In this document: positions 55,570-63,895 of the stretch, piece after piece | Layout of the letters: every line of letters starts with the position of its first letter | Numbering within the stretch: position 1 is the stretch's first letter | Assembly: GCA_020354125.1 (NCBI GenBank) | Contig: CP070643.1 | Location: 3,922,612 to 3,986,611, forward strand | From: Betaproteobacteria bacterium | Lineage (GTDB): Bacteria > Pseudomonadota > Gammaproteobacteria > Burkholderiales > Eutrophovitaceae | Length of the DNA stretch: 64,000 nt | Direction of reading: 5' to 3' | Made by a program: the position numbers and the translations under genes | The notes under the pieces: generated by a model | The model's database searches: none | The model's input: only the letters and a program-made list of their open reading frames with translations | Told to the model about the DNA's origin: nothing

Positions 55570-57183
55570 ATGTCCTCCGATTTGAGCCTACCTCACAGCA
55601 ACGAGCTGCTGCTTCGCCTCGAGGAGCTCACGGAGGTTGGCATCTCGCTGTCGCGCCAGCGAGATATACCGCGCCTGCTTGAAGCCATTCTTGGTGCCGC
55701 GAAAAGAATCACCAACGCCGACGGCGGCACACTGTACCGGGTTGATAGCGAAAGGAGGCTGGCGCTTTTCGAGATACTCCATACCGACTCACTTGGAATC
55801 TCTGTAGGCGGAGCGACAGGGGCCGAGGTGCCGTTCTATCCGGTGCAACTCTACGACGAGTCGGGCGCGCCCAACAATTCGATGGTGGTCGCCTATTCAG
55901 TGTTGCACGATCAGACCGTCAACCTGGCCGATGCCTACCAGGCGGACGGATTCGATTTCAGCGGAACCCGGGAATTCGACCAGAAAACCGGATATCGCTC
56001 GAAGTCATTCCTGACGGTGCCAATGAAGAATCACGAAGGCGAGATCATCGGCGTATTGCAGCTGATCAATGCCAAAGATGGCGAGACGGGAGCCATCGTC
56101 GCCTTTTCCGAGGCCGACCAGAAGCTTGCCGAAGCGCTCGCTTCGCAGGCCGCAGTTGCGCTCACCAATGGCCAGCTGATCGATCAACTCGAGCAGCTGT
56201 TCGAATCCTTTATCAACCTGATCAATGCCGCGATCGATGACAAATCGCCCTATACCGCGGGCCACTGCCAACGCGTTCCGGCTTTGACGATGATGCTGGC
56301 CGAGGCCGTCAACGAAACCAAAGAAGGCCCGCTTGCCGATTTCTCGATGACCAACAAGGATCACTACGAACTCAGGATCGCCGGTCTATTGCACGATTGC
56401 GGCAAGATCACCACGCCGGTTCATGTCGTCGACAAGGCGACCAAGCTGCAGACCATTTACGATCGGATCGGGGTGATCAATACGCGTTTCGAAGTGATTC
56501 GGCGCGATGCGGAAGTTCGCATGCTGAAGCAAAAACTCGCTGCGCCGGATAACTGCAACGGCGAATGGCAGCAGGCTGAGCGGGAGTTCGAAGCTACCTG
56601 TAGGCAAATGGAGCTCGACCGTGTTTTCCTGCGCTTTGCCAATATCGGCTCGGAGAGAATGGCCAGGCAAGACCAGGACAGGGTGTACGAGATCTCCCAA
56701 GCCTACCGGTGGCGCGACAGTGCCGCCGACGAAGAGGTTGATTTTCTGACCGAAGACGAGTTGCGCAATCTGACTATACGCTCAGGCACGCTGACGCAAG
56801 AAGAACGGCAAATTATTAATCGCCATATTGATGTGACGATCAGGATGCTTGAGTCTCTTCCCTGGCCGAGCCATCTGCGTAATGTGCCCGAGTACGCAGG
56901 AGGGCACCACGAGCGCATGGACGGCAAGGGCTATCCGCGGGGCCTCACCGGTGACCAGATGTCGGTACAGGCGCGTGTGATGGCGATTGCGGACATATTT
57001 GAAGCATTGACTGCCCGCGACCGACCGTACAAGATGGCCAACACACTGAGCGAGTCGCTTGATGTTCTGCGCCGATTCAAGGACAACGGCCACATCGACC
57101 CCGATCTGTTTGACGTGTTCGTCAAGCAGAAGGTATATGAGAAGTATGCGCAGCGATTCCTCGATCCTGAACAGATAGACTAG
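55570..57183 (+). CDS. GAF-HD-GYP domain protein (probable c-di-GMP phosphodiesterase)
   Basis: A 537-residue cytoplasmic protein. A GAF domain (about 15-200; FDQKTGYRSKSFLTVPM, IIGVLQLINAKDG) precedes an HD-GYP domain. AGLLHDCGKITTPVHVVDK is the HD pair and GGHHERMDGKGYPRGLTGDQM is the GYP signature. About 150 residues separate the two, more than usual, and include a long charged helical insert. HD-GYP proteins hydrolyse c-di-GMP to pGpG or GMP; activity here is likely since metal ligands are intact. ATG 55570 was preferred over TTG 55561. Confidence 0.92.
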   Translation: MSSDLSLPHSNELLLRLEELTEVGISLSRQRDIPRLLEAILGAAKRITNADGGTLYRVDSERRLALFEILHTDSLGISVGGATGAEVPFYPVQLYDESGAPNNSMVVAYSVLHDQTVNLADAYQADGFDFSGTREFDQKTGYRSKSFLTVPMKNHEGEIIGVLQLINAKDGETGAIVAFSEADQKLAEALASQAAVALTNGQLIDQLEQLFESFINLINAAIDDKSPYTAGHCQRVPALTMMLAEAVNETKEGPLADFSMTNKDHYELRIAGLLHDCGKITTPVHVVDKATKLQTIYDRIGVINTRFEVIRRDAEVRMLKQKLAAPDNCNGEWQQAEREFEATCRQMELDRVFLRFANIGSERMARQDQDRVYEISQAYRWRDSAADEEVDFLTEDELRNLTIRSGTLTQEERQIINRHIDVTIRMLESLPWPSHLRNVPEYAGGHHERMDGKGYPRGLTGDQMSVQARVMAIADIFEALTARDRPYKMANTLSESLDVLRRFKDNGHIDPDLFDVFVKQKVYEKYAQRFLDPEQID

Positions 57184-57195
57184 CCGTAAGCGACG

Positions 57196-57309
57196 ATGAA
57201 AGCCTGTCTGTTGTTGAGTGACGAACAGCGTCAATTGATGACTGCCGCACCTGATGCGCGATTTTTTGCTTACTTTGGCCATGCTTGTCGCGCTTCGGGT
57301 TCTTATTGA
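57196..57309 (+). CDS. Possible 37-residue small ORF
   Basis: A short frame beginning 12 nt after the HD-GYP stop, encoding MKACLLLSDEQRQLMTAAP and 18 more residues. There is no strong ribosome-binding site and no recognisable motif. It may be chance. Confidence 0.2.
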   Translation: MKACLLLSDEQRQLMTAAPDARFFAYFGHACRASGSY

Positions 57310-57428
57310 ATGAGCCGAAAGTATTTCTCCGGCGCCGGTTCACAAAGGTCTCGCAACATCATGGTTATTAAGCGTTTCCGGGCACGGATTACGCTTGGTA
57401 AAGCGGTGTTTGGATAGCATCCCAGACC

Positions 57429-57444
57429 TGGCACAGGGATTGCC
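57429..57444 (+). promoter_or_regulatory. Sigma-54 (-24/-12) promoter of pilA
   Basis: TGGCACAGGGATTGCC matches the sigma-54 consensus with exact spacing. Transcription would start near 57456. The leader contains ACACAC...GTGTGTTTTT (about 57459-57481), a small hairpin ending in T's, and an AAGGAG ribosome-binding site (57493-57498) before ATG 57505. PilA transcription is sigma-54 dependent in Pseudomonas (PilS/PilR). The rest of 57184-57504 shows nothing else. Confidence 0.75.
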
Positions 57445-57504
57445 AATACTGTTTCGAACACACACGCATCGGTGTGTTTTTAACCAATCCAAAAGGAGTG
57501 ATTC

Positions 57505-58032
57505 ATGAAAGCCGTCCAAAAGGGTTTTACCCTGATCGAACTGATGATCGTGGTAGCGATCATCGGTATCCTGGCCGCGGTCGCATTGCCCGCGTACCAG
57601 GACTACACCGCTCGCGCCAAGATGTCTGAAGTGATTCTGGCCGCTTCTGCCTGCCGTACCAGCATTACCGAGACCATCCAGTCTGCATCGGGTGGCCTGC
57701 CGGGTGGTGGTCAGTGGGGTTGTGAGACCAGTGTTGCTGGCTCCGCGGTTAATTCTTCGAAGTATGTTGACGAGATCCGTACCAGTGCTGATGGTGAGGT
57801 CTGGGTTTCGGCCACCGGCATTAACAGCGTGGTGAACGGCATGGCGATCATCCTCAAGCCGTGGCAGGATTCAGGTGCGACCACTAACCCGGGCGCGGGT
57901 GACGCCGTGGCACGCTGGGATTGCGGTCCTGATCCTGCGAACGGATCGGACATCAACAAGTTCTTGCCGGGTTCCTGCCGTGTCGACCTGACTGGTAGCG
58001 TCAACGGTACATATTCGCTCAGCCCGTCGTAA
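57505..58032 (+). CDS. pilA: Type IV major pilin
   Basis: A 175-residue prepilin with a short leader, MKAVQKG, cleaved before the N-methylated Phe ([20 protein letters not shown]). Glu5 of the mature protein is present. A C-terminal disulfide loop is formed by the cysteines in [10 protein letters not shown] and LPGSCRV. Strong AAGGAG at -7, its own sigma-54 promoter and an intrinsic terminator at 58082 make it a single-gene unit suited to high expression. Could be a minor or variant pilin, but length and loop fit PilA. Confidence 0.95.
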   Translation: MKAVQKGFTLIELMIVVAIIGILAAVALPAYQDYTARAKMSEVILAASACRTSITETIQSASGGLPGGGQWGCETSVAGSAVNSSKYVDEIRTSADGEVWVSATGINSVVNGMAIILKPWQDSGATTNPGAGDAVARWDCGPDPANGSDINKFLPGSCRVDLTGSVNGTYSLSPS

Positions 58033-58081
58033 TCGTGAGCGAAACATTGGCGGTCATGGTGGATACCATTGGTCGCCGGGG

Positions 58082-58109
58082 AAAAAGGGTGCTTGAGCAC
58101 CCTTTTTTT
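58082..58109 (+). terminator. Intrinsic terminator of pilA
   Basis: AAAAAGGGTGC (58082-58092), loop TTGA, GCACCCTTTTT (58097-58107) and two more T's. The stem is perfect and located 50 nt after the pilA stop. Confidence 0.9.
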
Positions 58110-58238
58110 CGTTAGCGGCGGGGATGCGAGGCGGGCCTTGTGTCCTTGCAGCCAAATCAACGGCGTTTCGGTCAGAAGATGTGAGGCGCGGGCAAACTAA
58201 TCTCGAGACTTACGGATTTGGCGCGAGTCGAGTTCTGA

Positions 58239-59732
58239 ATGCTAAGGCAAACAAAAGTAATGGCTTTCTCAAAGGCGTTTTCGATTTCTAGTCGCAATGT
58301 CTCAGGTATAAGCGTGTGGCTGATCATGCTTTCAGTTCTGGCAAGCTACCTGATCATCGCGCCGGTTTGGTCGCCACGACTGCTTTGGTGGCGTTACGAT
58401 AACGCTCGGCTGTTGGAGATCGCGCTGCTGTTGTCGATCGGCGTTTTGACCGCGATGCCGGCAGCGTCGCGCGCCGTCGCTGTGCGCTGGTCCGAATTAG
58501 GCGGCGTGCCGAAAGCGTTACTCGCCGTTTTTTGTGCAGCTGGCGCGCTCAGCGCTGTACTATCTTCCGTTCCTCAAGTCGGTATCCTGCAGATCAGTCT
58601 GGTGGTGTTGCTGGTATGCATGACGCTCAACATTTCCACGATGGTGAAAGACAACACACAGACGCAAAACGCTCTGTCATTCGCTATCTGTGCAGGTGCG
58701 CTTTTGGTGGTGCTGCAGTTCTGGGCGGCACAAGCCGTTTACATGGCACAGGCAGATTCTTTTCCTTGGGTTAGCCCGTTTCTCACCTTCGCCAATGTAC
58801 GTTTTTTCAGCCAGTATCAGTCCTATGCCTTGCTCTTGATTGTCTTGCCGATCGCCCTGTTCAAACTAGGCCGTCCGTCAAAAGTAATGCTGTACGTCTT
58901 GGCCGCCAATTTCTGGAGCCTTCAATGGATGGTTGGCACCAGGGCGGTATGGGCTGGCTTTCTTGTCGCTGTCGCAGCTGTTGCTGTTTTCGGGGGCACG
59001 CAACGCGGGCGCTGGATTCGGCTACAGTCAATTGGGTTGGCTGGTGGCCTGGTGATATTTCTTGTCTTTACCAGACTGATGATGCCGTCTGCGGATGCGC
59101 CGGAGATTCCCAAAACCCATTCCGTCGTCGAGCGTGGTTGGGAAAGCGTCAACGAGCGCGTCATCATGATGAAAGGTGCGCTCGGGATGATTCGGGAAAA
59201 CCCGTTCCTTGGAGTGGGGCCTGGGCAGTTCGGACACAATTACTCAGCCACCCTCGCTGCTCATCCGCACAACAGTGCGCTACAGCATGTATCGGAGTAT
59301 GGATTGGTCGGCGGGGGAGCGGCCGTTTTGCTGCTTGCCATGCTGGGTATCGCTGCGCTGGGATCGATCCGTTCTGCATCGAGCGGCGAGAGCAGCGCGG
59401 TTGGAGTTTATGTGGCAGCGGCCTTGATCATGGGCCTGGTGGAGTCATGCTTCAGCGGCAATCTGACCATGCCACACAGTCAGATCATGTTTTGCGTCGT
59501 TGCCGGCTGGCTTCTGGGGCTGCGGCCTGGGCAGGCGACCGCAGTGCAGGCGCATCGTCTGCCTGCCATGGCGCAGCATACGAGGCTTGCTCTGGTATCG
59601 GTAATCTTACTGGCCGTTTCTCTCGTGTTTGTCTTGACCTATGAGTATGTGCACGCCATTCACGGTATGCCTTACTGGCTGAATCCCAATCCGCCCAACC
59701 TGTGGCAGTACGGCCGCTTCTCCGCCTGGTAA
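58239..59732 (+). CDS. O-antigen ligase/PglL-like membrane protein
   Basis: A 497-residue polytopic membrane protein with about ten to twelve hydrophobic segments. The Wzy_C/O-ligase signature lies in GVGPGQFGHNY and AHPHNSALQHVSEYGLVGG (about residues 325-365). These proteins transfer lipid-linked glycans to lipid A or, in the PglL/TfpO branch, to pilin. Location directly after pilA, like tfpO in some Pseudomonas, supports pilin glycosylation. This is inference. Start at ATG 58239; ATG 58260 is an alternative. It lies beyond the pilA terminator, so it needs its own promoter or read-through. Confidence 0.83.
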   Translation: MLRQTKVMAFSKAFSISSRNVSGISVWLIMLSVLASYLIIAPVWSPRLLWWRYDNARLLEIALLLSIGVLTAMPAASRAVAVRWSELGGVPKALLAVFCAAGALSAVLSSVPQVGILQISLVVLLVCMTLNISTMVKDNTQTQNALSFAICAGALLVVLQFWAAQAVYMAQADSFPWVSPFLTFANVRFFSQYQSYALLLIVLPIALFKLGRPSKVMLYVLAANFWSLQWMVGTRAVWAGFLVAVAAVAVFGGTQRGRWIRLQSIGLAGGLVIFLVFTRLMMPSADAPEIPKTHSVVERGWESVNERVIMMKGALGMIRENPFLGVGPGQFGHNYSATLAAHPHNSALQHVSEYGLVGGGAAVLLLAMLGIAALGSIRSASSGESSAVGVYVAAALIMGLVESCFSGNLTMPHSQIMFCVVAGWLLGLRPGQATAVQAHRLPAMAQHTRLALVSVILLAVSLVFVLTYEYVHAIHGMPYWLNPNPPNLWQYGRFSAW

Positions 59733-59751
59733 TTGGGCAAGAATTGACGAC

Positions 59752-60603
59752 TTAGCGACGATATACCGAGGCTTTTAGCGGCAAGCCGTTGTTCAGGTAG
59801 GAGTGGAAGTACTCCAGATTATTAAGCTCCTCACTACCGGCTGCAAATGGCACTGCGCGCAGCGCCTCCATGCAGCGCTGATAGCGCATGTGCAAGGTGA
59901 ACAGGAACTCGCCGCCACGAAACACCGGAAAATGGACCGCTTGGCCGATCGTTGGTGACAACAGTTCGTCGCGGAAATAGTGGCCGGCGTGGGTGTAGTG
60001 GCACGACGCACAGGCAAGATTGTGCTGTCCGATGCGGCGAAAGTAGAACGCTCGCCCGGCTTCGTATTTCTTCCTTGCACCTTCCGAGTCAACCTTGATA
60101 TTCATTGCCATGCCGTCGGAAAGCGTGCGTGCGTAGGCCGTCAGCACCCCCATCGTGCTCCTGTCGCCATAATCCAGTTTCGCTTCGCCGTTTTCCTTCA
60201 GGCACGCATTCAGTGCCATCTCGAAGGTGACAACGCGATCGTTGGCCTCATCGTAGTATGGGTACAGGCCGGCGACGTTGCGGCCGCCATCATCGAAGCA
60301 GTCGGCAAAGGTCCTGCCGTTGGCAAACGGTTTTTCCCACAGCATGCGCCCTCGATCGATGTCGCCCTGGAACGGCGGGAAGTCCATGATGCTTTCATAC
60401 TGTGACAGAGCGTCCTCGCTGAGCATCATTGAGCCATGGACATATTGCTCCAAGGGCACGCCGGGAAACCGCCCACTGAAGAACGCCAGAAATGCCTCGC
60501 GATCTTCCTCCGGAGACGCAAATAGCGGCGCGCCGACAAGCAGCAGCAACAGTGTCAGGAATGCCCGCTTGAAGCGCGATGCGTGGCAAGCAATCGGGCT
60601 CAT
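59752..60603 (-). CDS. soxA: Sulfur-oxidation cytochrome SoxA
   Basis: A 283-residue periplasmic c-type cytochrome, half of SoxAX, which attaches thiosulfate to SoxYZ. There is a signal peptide (about 1-28, [16 protein letters not shown]). One heme motif only, C-A-S-C-H in [14 protein letters not shown]; the N-terminal motif of diheme SoxA is replaced (ADCFDDGG). The heme-ligand/persulfide Cys is in [17 protein letters not shown] 60603 overlaps the soxZ stop (ATGA). The longer frame to 60732 is rejected. No soxB follows. Confidence 0.93.
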   Translation of the reverse strand: MSPIACHASRFKRAFLTLLLLLVGAPLFASPEEDREAFLAFFSGRFPGVPLEQYVHGSMMLSEDALSQYESIMDFPPFQGDIDRGRMLWEKPFANGRTFADCFDDGGRNVAGLYPYYDEANDRVVTFEMALNACLKENGEAKLDYGDRSTMGVLTAYARTLSDGMAMNIKVDSEGARKKYEAGRAFYFRRIGQHNLACASCHYTHAGHYFRDELLSPTIGQAVHFPVFRGGEFLFTLHMRYQRCMEALRAVPFAAGSEELNNLEYFHSYLNNGLPLKASVYRR

Positions 60604-60917
60604 TTGATAGTGGCCTCGCCGCTGCCGGCTTCTCCAAAATTGTCTTGCCAGGCGATCCCGATTTTGTCGCCGACCTTGGCGCCGAGCAGCCGAAAATGCA
60701 GAAACGGGTTGCGCGAGACCGAACGGCTCCATTCGACCTCCAGCACAGTGTTGCCGTTGTGTGTTGCTTGCAGGGTCTGGATAAAGTGCTTCGGGACGAT
60801 TTCGCCCGTCGCCGGATGAGTGCGATAGCCGGTTTCCATCGGATGAAAGATCAGCATCTTGACGTCGGCTACGTCGCCCTTGCGGACAACCCGAATACGC
60901 ATCGGGTCTGCCATCAC
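60600..60917 (-). CDS. soxZ: Sulfur-oxidation carrier subunit SoxZ
   Basis: A 105-residue beta-sandwich partner of Sox[21 protein letters not shown] and [20 protein letters not shown] are typical of SoxZ. No signal peptide; it is normally exported as a heterodimer with SoxY through the Tat system. It overlaps soxA by 4 nt. Confidence 0.93.
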   Translation of the reverse strand: MMADPMRIRVVRKGDVADVKMLIFHPMETGYRTHPATGEIVPKHFIQTLQATHNGNTVLEVEWSRSVSRNPFLHFRLLGAKVGDKIGIAWQDNFGEAGSGEATIK

Positions 60918-60947
60918 TTCGCCTCCATACTTGGTTGCAATCGCCGC

Positions 60948-61409
60948 CTACTCACCGCAGCCCCCAATTGTGACTTTGACGTCGCGCGAAACCGTGTAAT
61001 GCTTGCCATCGGCGCGCACTACGACGTGGACCTTGGCCGACTCGCCCATTTTGATGCGCGTCGCGAAAAACGGTTCGACGTTCTTTACGAATGTGAATGA
61101 GGCGACCAGAGGCTGCGGATTCTTCTCCGCAAACACGAACACTTTCTCGGTGTTGGGGATTTCGCTGATTACCCGTATCGGCACGATCGCGCCGTTCTCG
61201 GCAATTTCCGGTGTCTTTAGTCGGATCTGGTCGGTCTCTATCAGCTCGAGCGCACCGACGCTTTTCAGCGAGTCTGGAAAGCGCGTCTCGTCGAAAGCCT
61301 TGGCATTCCACTGTGCCGCCAGTAGTTTCAGCGGCGTCAACACCATGCTGGTCATGGCGCCAATGAAGGTGATGAACTTTCGCCGAGTGCAATGCATATT
61401 CTGGGTCAA
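60948..61409 (-). CDS. soxY: Sulfur-oxidation carrier subunit SoxY
   Basis: A 153-residue carrier of covalently bound sulfur intermediates. The N-terminus has a twin-arginine signal (TRRKFITFIGAMTSMVLTPL). The swinging C-terminal arm reads V-T-I-G-G-C-G-E, where the carrier Cys is present but the usual last residue of G-G-C-G-G is Glu. The remaining immunoglobulin-like domain fits SoxY. It lies between soxX and soxZ. Confidence 0.9.
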   Translation of the reverse strand: MTQNMHCTRRKFITFIGAMTSMVLTPLKLLAAQWNAKAFDETRFPDSLKSVGALELIETDQIRLKTPEIAENGAIVPIRVISEIPNTEKVFVFAEKNPQPLVASFTFVKNVEPFFATRIKMGESAKVHVVVRADGKHYTVSRDVKVTIGGCGE

Positions 61410-61422
61410 ACGCCAACAGCCC

Positions 61423-61824
61423 TTACAAGGTGTACAGGTAGTCGATAATCAGTTCGATTTCATCGTTACTGAGAATCTTGTGCCTGCCGAACGGCGGCAT
61501 GATTGTTTCCGGGTTGCGCTTCGCTGCATCCCATATCTGGCTGCGCAAAGCTTGCCGGTCGCCGAATCGGGCACGCATGCCGATTAAAGGCGGGGCAATA
61601 TTGGCCTTGGTGATCGCCTGCGGATCGGTCGGCGCGGCATGGCAAGCGAGGCAATTGCCTTTGTCAAAATCGTGCGCCAGGCGACGCCCCTCGTCTACGC
61701 GGCTATTGTTTTCAATGACATCACCCGCCGGCAGCGGATTGTGGAGCAAGGATGCAACGATGGCGAACACCAAAGAACTGAGTCTCATCGGTACTAGTGA
61801 CCTTACAAGGCCGCCTGCGTTCAC
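61423..61824 (-). CDS. soxX: Sulfur-oxidation cytochrome SoxX
   Basis: A small c-type cytochrome, partner of SoxA. The heme motif is C-L-A-C-H in [10 protein letters not shown] and the Met ligand is in TIMPPFGRH. The signal peptide core is [18 protein letters not shown] 61824 overlaps the moaC stop (GTGA) and gives 133 residues; ATG 61788 would give 121 residues with the same signal core. Neither start has a strong ribosome-binding site. Confidence 0.88.
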   Translation of the reverse strand: MNAGGLVRSLVPMRLSSLVFAIVASLLHNPLPAGDVIENNSRVDEGRRLAHDFDKGNCLACHAAPTDPQAITKANIAPPLIGMRARFGDRQALRSQIWDAAKRNPETIMPPFGRHKILSNDEIELIIDYLYTL

Positions 61825-62312
61825 TTCGCCGACGCGTTATCTGCAACCCATTCACCGGTTTTTCCCCCGCTTTTCTTCAGCAGCCGGATATTGTCAATCT
61901 GCATGCCCCGGTCAACCGCCTTGCACATGTCGTATACGGTGAGTAACGCGACACCGACAGCGGTGAGTGCCTCCATTTCGACACCAGTACGCCCGATGGT
62001 TTCGGCGCGTACTGTGCAATGGACCGCCGAGTTAACCTTGTCGGTTTCGAACTCGACACCGATTCTGGTGAGCGGCAGCGGATGACACAACGGGATCAAC
62101 TCGGAGGTGCGTTTGGAACCCTGGATTGCCGCGATACGGGCAACACCGAGCACATCGCCTTTCTTGGCGCTGCCTTGCAGAATGCTTTCAAGGGTGTTGG
62201 GCTGCATGCGTACGGTGCCGCTGGCGACCGCGACCCGATGGGTTTCCGACTTGGCGCCGACGTCCACCATATGGGCCTTGCCGTGCGCGTCGAAATGAGT
62301 CAGTTTGTTCAA
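61821..62312 (-). CDS. moaC: Cyclic pyranopterin monophosphate synthase
   Basis: It converts the MoaA product to cPMP in molybdenum-cofactor synthesis. The 163-residue protein has [20 protein letters not shown] at the N-terminus and [18 protein letters not shown], followed by [19 protein letters not shown] with active-site residues. TTG 62312 (GAGGG 6 nt upstream) aligns with the family start; TTG 62327 is possible. It heads the minus-strand sox series. A molybdenum link to sulfur oxidation (SoxCD/SorAB sulfite oxidation) is imaginable, but no such gene is visible. Confidence 0.95.
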   Translation of the reverse strand: MNKLTHFDAHGKAHMVDVGAKSETHRVAVASGTVRMQPNTLESILQGSAKKGDVLGVARIAAIQGSKRTSELIPLCHPLPLTRIGVEFETDKVNSAVHCTVRAETIGRTGVEMEALTAVGVALLTVYDMCKAVDRGMQIDNIRLLKKSGGKTGEWVADNASAK

Positions 62313-62377
62313 CGAAGCCCTCAACAATGTTGGTCTGTGACACTCGAACTTTGAGTGCCTTTCGATATCATAGCATT

Positions 62378-63820
62378 GTGAAACTACAGGTTTTTTTGCT
62401 GATTATTGTGCTGCTTTCGCGGCCTTTGGGCGCGCAGGACCTGCCTGATCTGGGCGATGCTTCGCAGTCTACCCTGTCGCCCGCGCAGGAGCTGATGTTC
62501 GGCAAGGCCATCATGAGCCAGATTCGTGCGAGCCCCGGCTATCTGGATGATGCCGAAGTCAGCGACTATCTCAACGAGGTCGGTTTCAGGTTGGTCGCCA
62601 ATTGTCCCGACCCGGGCGGCCATTTCGAGTTTTTTGCTGTCAATGACAAGTCCGTCAACGCGTTCGCGCTCCCTGGGGGCTTCATCGGCGTGCATAGTGG
62701 ATTGTTGCTCACCGCGCAAAGTGAATCGGAATTCATCGGGGTGATGGGGCACGAAATTGCCCACGTAACGCAACGACACCTGGCACGGATGATGGCCGTA
62801 CAAAAGCAGTCCCGGTTGACTTCGCTCGCTGCAATTGCGGTTGCCATACTCGCGGCGCGATCCAATGCACAACTGTCGCAGGGTGCCATAGCCGCGGCGG
62901 CGGCGGCGCCGCTGCAGTCGCAGCTGAACTATAGCCGCGATAACGAACGGGAAGCTGATCGAATCGGGTTGCAAATCGTGCAGAAGTCCGACTATGACGT
63001 GCATGCAGTCCCGGTGTTCTTCGAGCGTTTGCAAAGGGCGTCGCAAATCTATGAAGGCGGCGCCCCATCGTATCTGCGTACCCACCCGCTCACCTTTGAG
63101 CGTATCGCCGATATCCAGAATCGTGTCAGCGAGATGCCCTATCGTCAGGTCCCGGACAGCCTCGCTTTCCATATGGTCAGAGCGCGCCTGACCGCGTTGG
63201 ATGGTTCGCCGTCAGATGCAGTTTTGATTTTCAGCGAGCGCATTCGGCAGAAGAAGTATGCCAACGAGGTTGCTGCGCGTTATGGCTACGCGGTGGCTCT
63301 GCTGCGTCAGGATGAACTCAAGCCGAGTGATGTCGCGACCGCCAGAGGGCAAGTAGATATGCTTCTGGAGAAGGCCCCCGATGACCCGATGATTCTGGCC
63401 CTGCACGCGCAGCTCGAAATGCGTACCGGGCAAGCCCAGGTTGGGCTGTCCATTTATCGCCAGGCGCTCAGACTCTACCCGACGCGGAGATCGCTGATGT
63501 ACGGCTACTCGGCCGCCTTGATCAATTCGGGACGAGCGCAGGAAGCGGTTGAGTTCCTCGACCGCAGTCTGGACCGGGTCGCTCCCGACCCGCGTTTGTA
63601 CGAACTCAAAGCCCAGGCGCACTCCCTGTTGGGTGAGCAGCTGCGCCAGCACCGAGCCCGGGCGGAAGCATTGTTGTTGCGGGGCAATCTCAGAGCGGCG
63701 ATCGAACAGCTACGCTTTGCCCAGGCGAGTGCCGATGGCGATTTCTACGAGCGCTCCGGCGTGGACGCGCGACTTCGAGAACTGACGGCGTTCGAAGCCG
63801 AGTTGCGCCGCGACAACTGA
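62378..63820 (+). CDS. bepA: M48-family metalloprotease with TPR repeats (BepA/YfgC-like)
   Basis: A 480-residue periplasmic protease. The signal peptide ([17 protein letters not shown]) follows GTG 62378. The zinc motif [11 protein letters not shown] is at about residue 125, with the third ligand in [10 protein letters not shown]-terminal TPRs begin after residue 270. BepA degrades stalled outer-membrane proteins such as LptD. The open frame continues upstream to 62126 antisense to moaC, but the signal peptide fixes the start. CACTC/GAGTG inverted repeat (about 62340) lies in the divergent promoter with moaC. Confidence 0.92.
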   Translation: MKLQVFLLIIVLLSRPLGAQDLPDLGDASQSTLSPAQELMFGKAIMSQIRASPGYLDDAEVSDYLNEVGFRLVANCPDPGGHFEFFAVNDKSVNAFALPGGFIGVHSGLLLTAQSESEFIGVMGHEIAHVTQRHLARMMAVQKQSRLTSLAAIAVAILAARSNAQLSQGAIAAAAAAPLQSQLNYSRDNEREADRIGLQIVQKSDYDVHAVPVFFERLQRASQIYEGGAPSYLRTHPLTFERIADIQNRVSEMPYRQVPDSLAFHMVRARLTALDGSPSDAVLIFSERIRQKKYANEVAARYGYAVALLRQDELKPSDVATARGQVDMLLEKAPDDPMILALHAQLEMRTGQAQVGLSIYRQALRLYPTRRSLMYGYSAALINSGRAQEAVEFLDRSLDRVAPDPRLYELKAQAHSLLGEQLRQHRARAEALLLRGNLRAAIEQLRFAQASADGDFYERSGVDARLRELTAFEAELRRDN

Positions 63821-63848
63821 TTTACCGGCGCTGGATTTACCGGCACAA
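63819..63848. repeat. 15-bp direct repeat at the bepA stop
   Basis: GATTTACCGGCGCTG (63819-63833) followed by GATTTACCGGCACAA (63834-63848). The first unit begins within the bepA stop TGA (63818-63820). Confidence 0.7.
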
Positions 63849-63895
63849 AGAGTGCTTTCCCGTTAGTGTGTGCTGCTCCTGTCAGAGGACCGTCT

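Noticed and set aside
60604-60732. N-terminal extension of soxA
   Set aside because: Lies inside soxZ in another frame; the ATG at 60603 gives a normal signal peptide and an ATGA overlap.
62126-62377. Upstream extension of the M48 protease frame
   Set aside because: Overlaps moaC on the other strand, and the signal peptide begins at GTG 62378.
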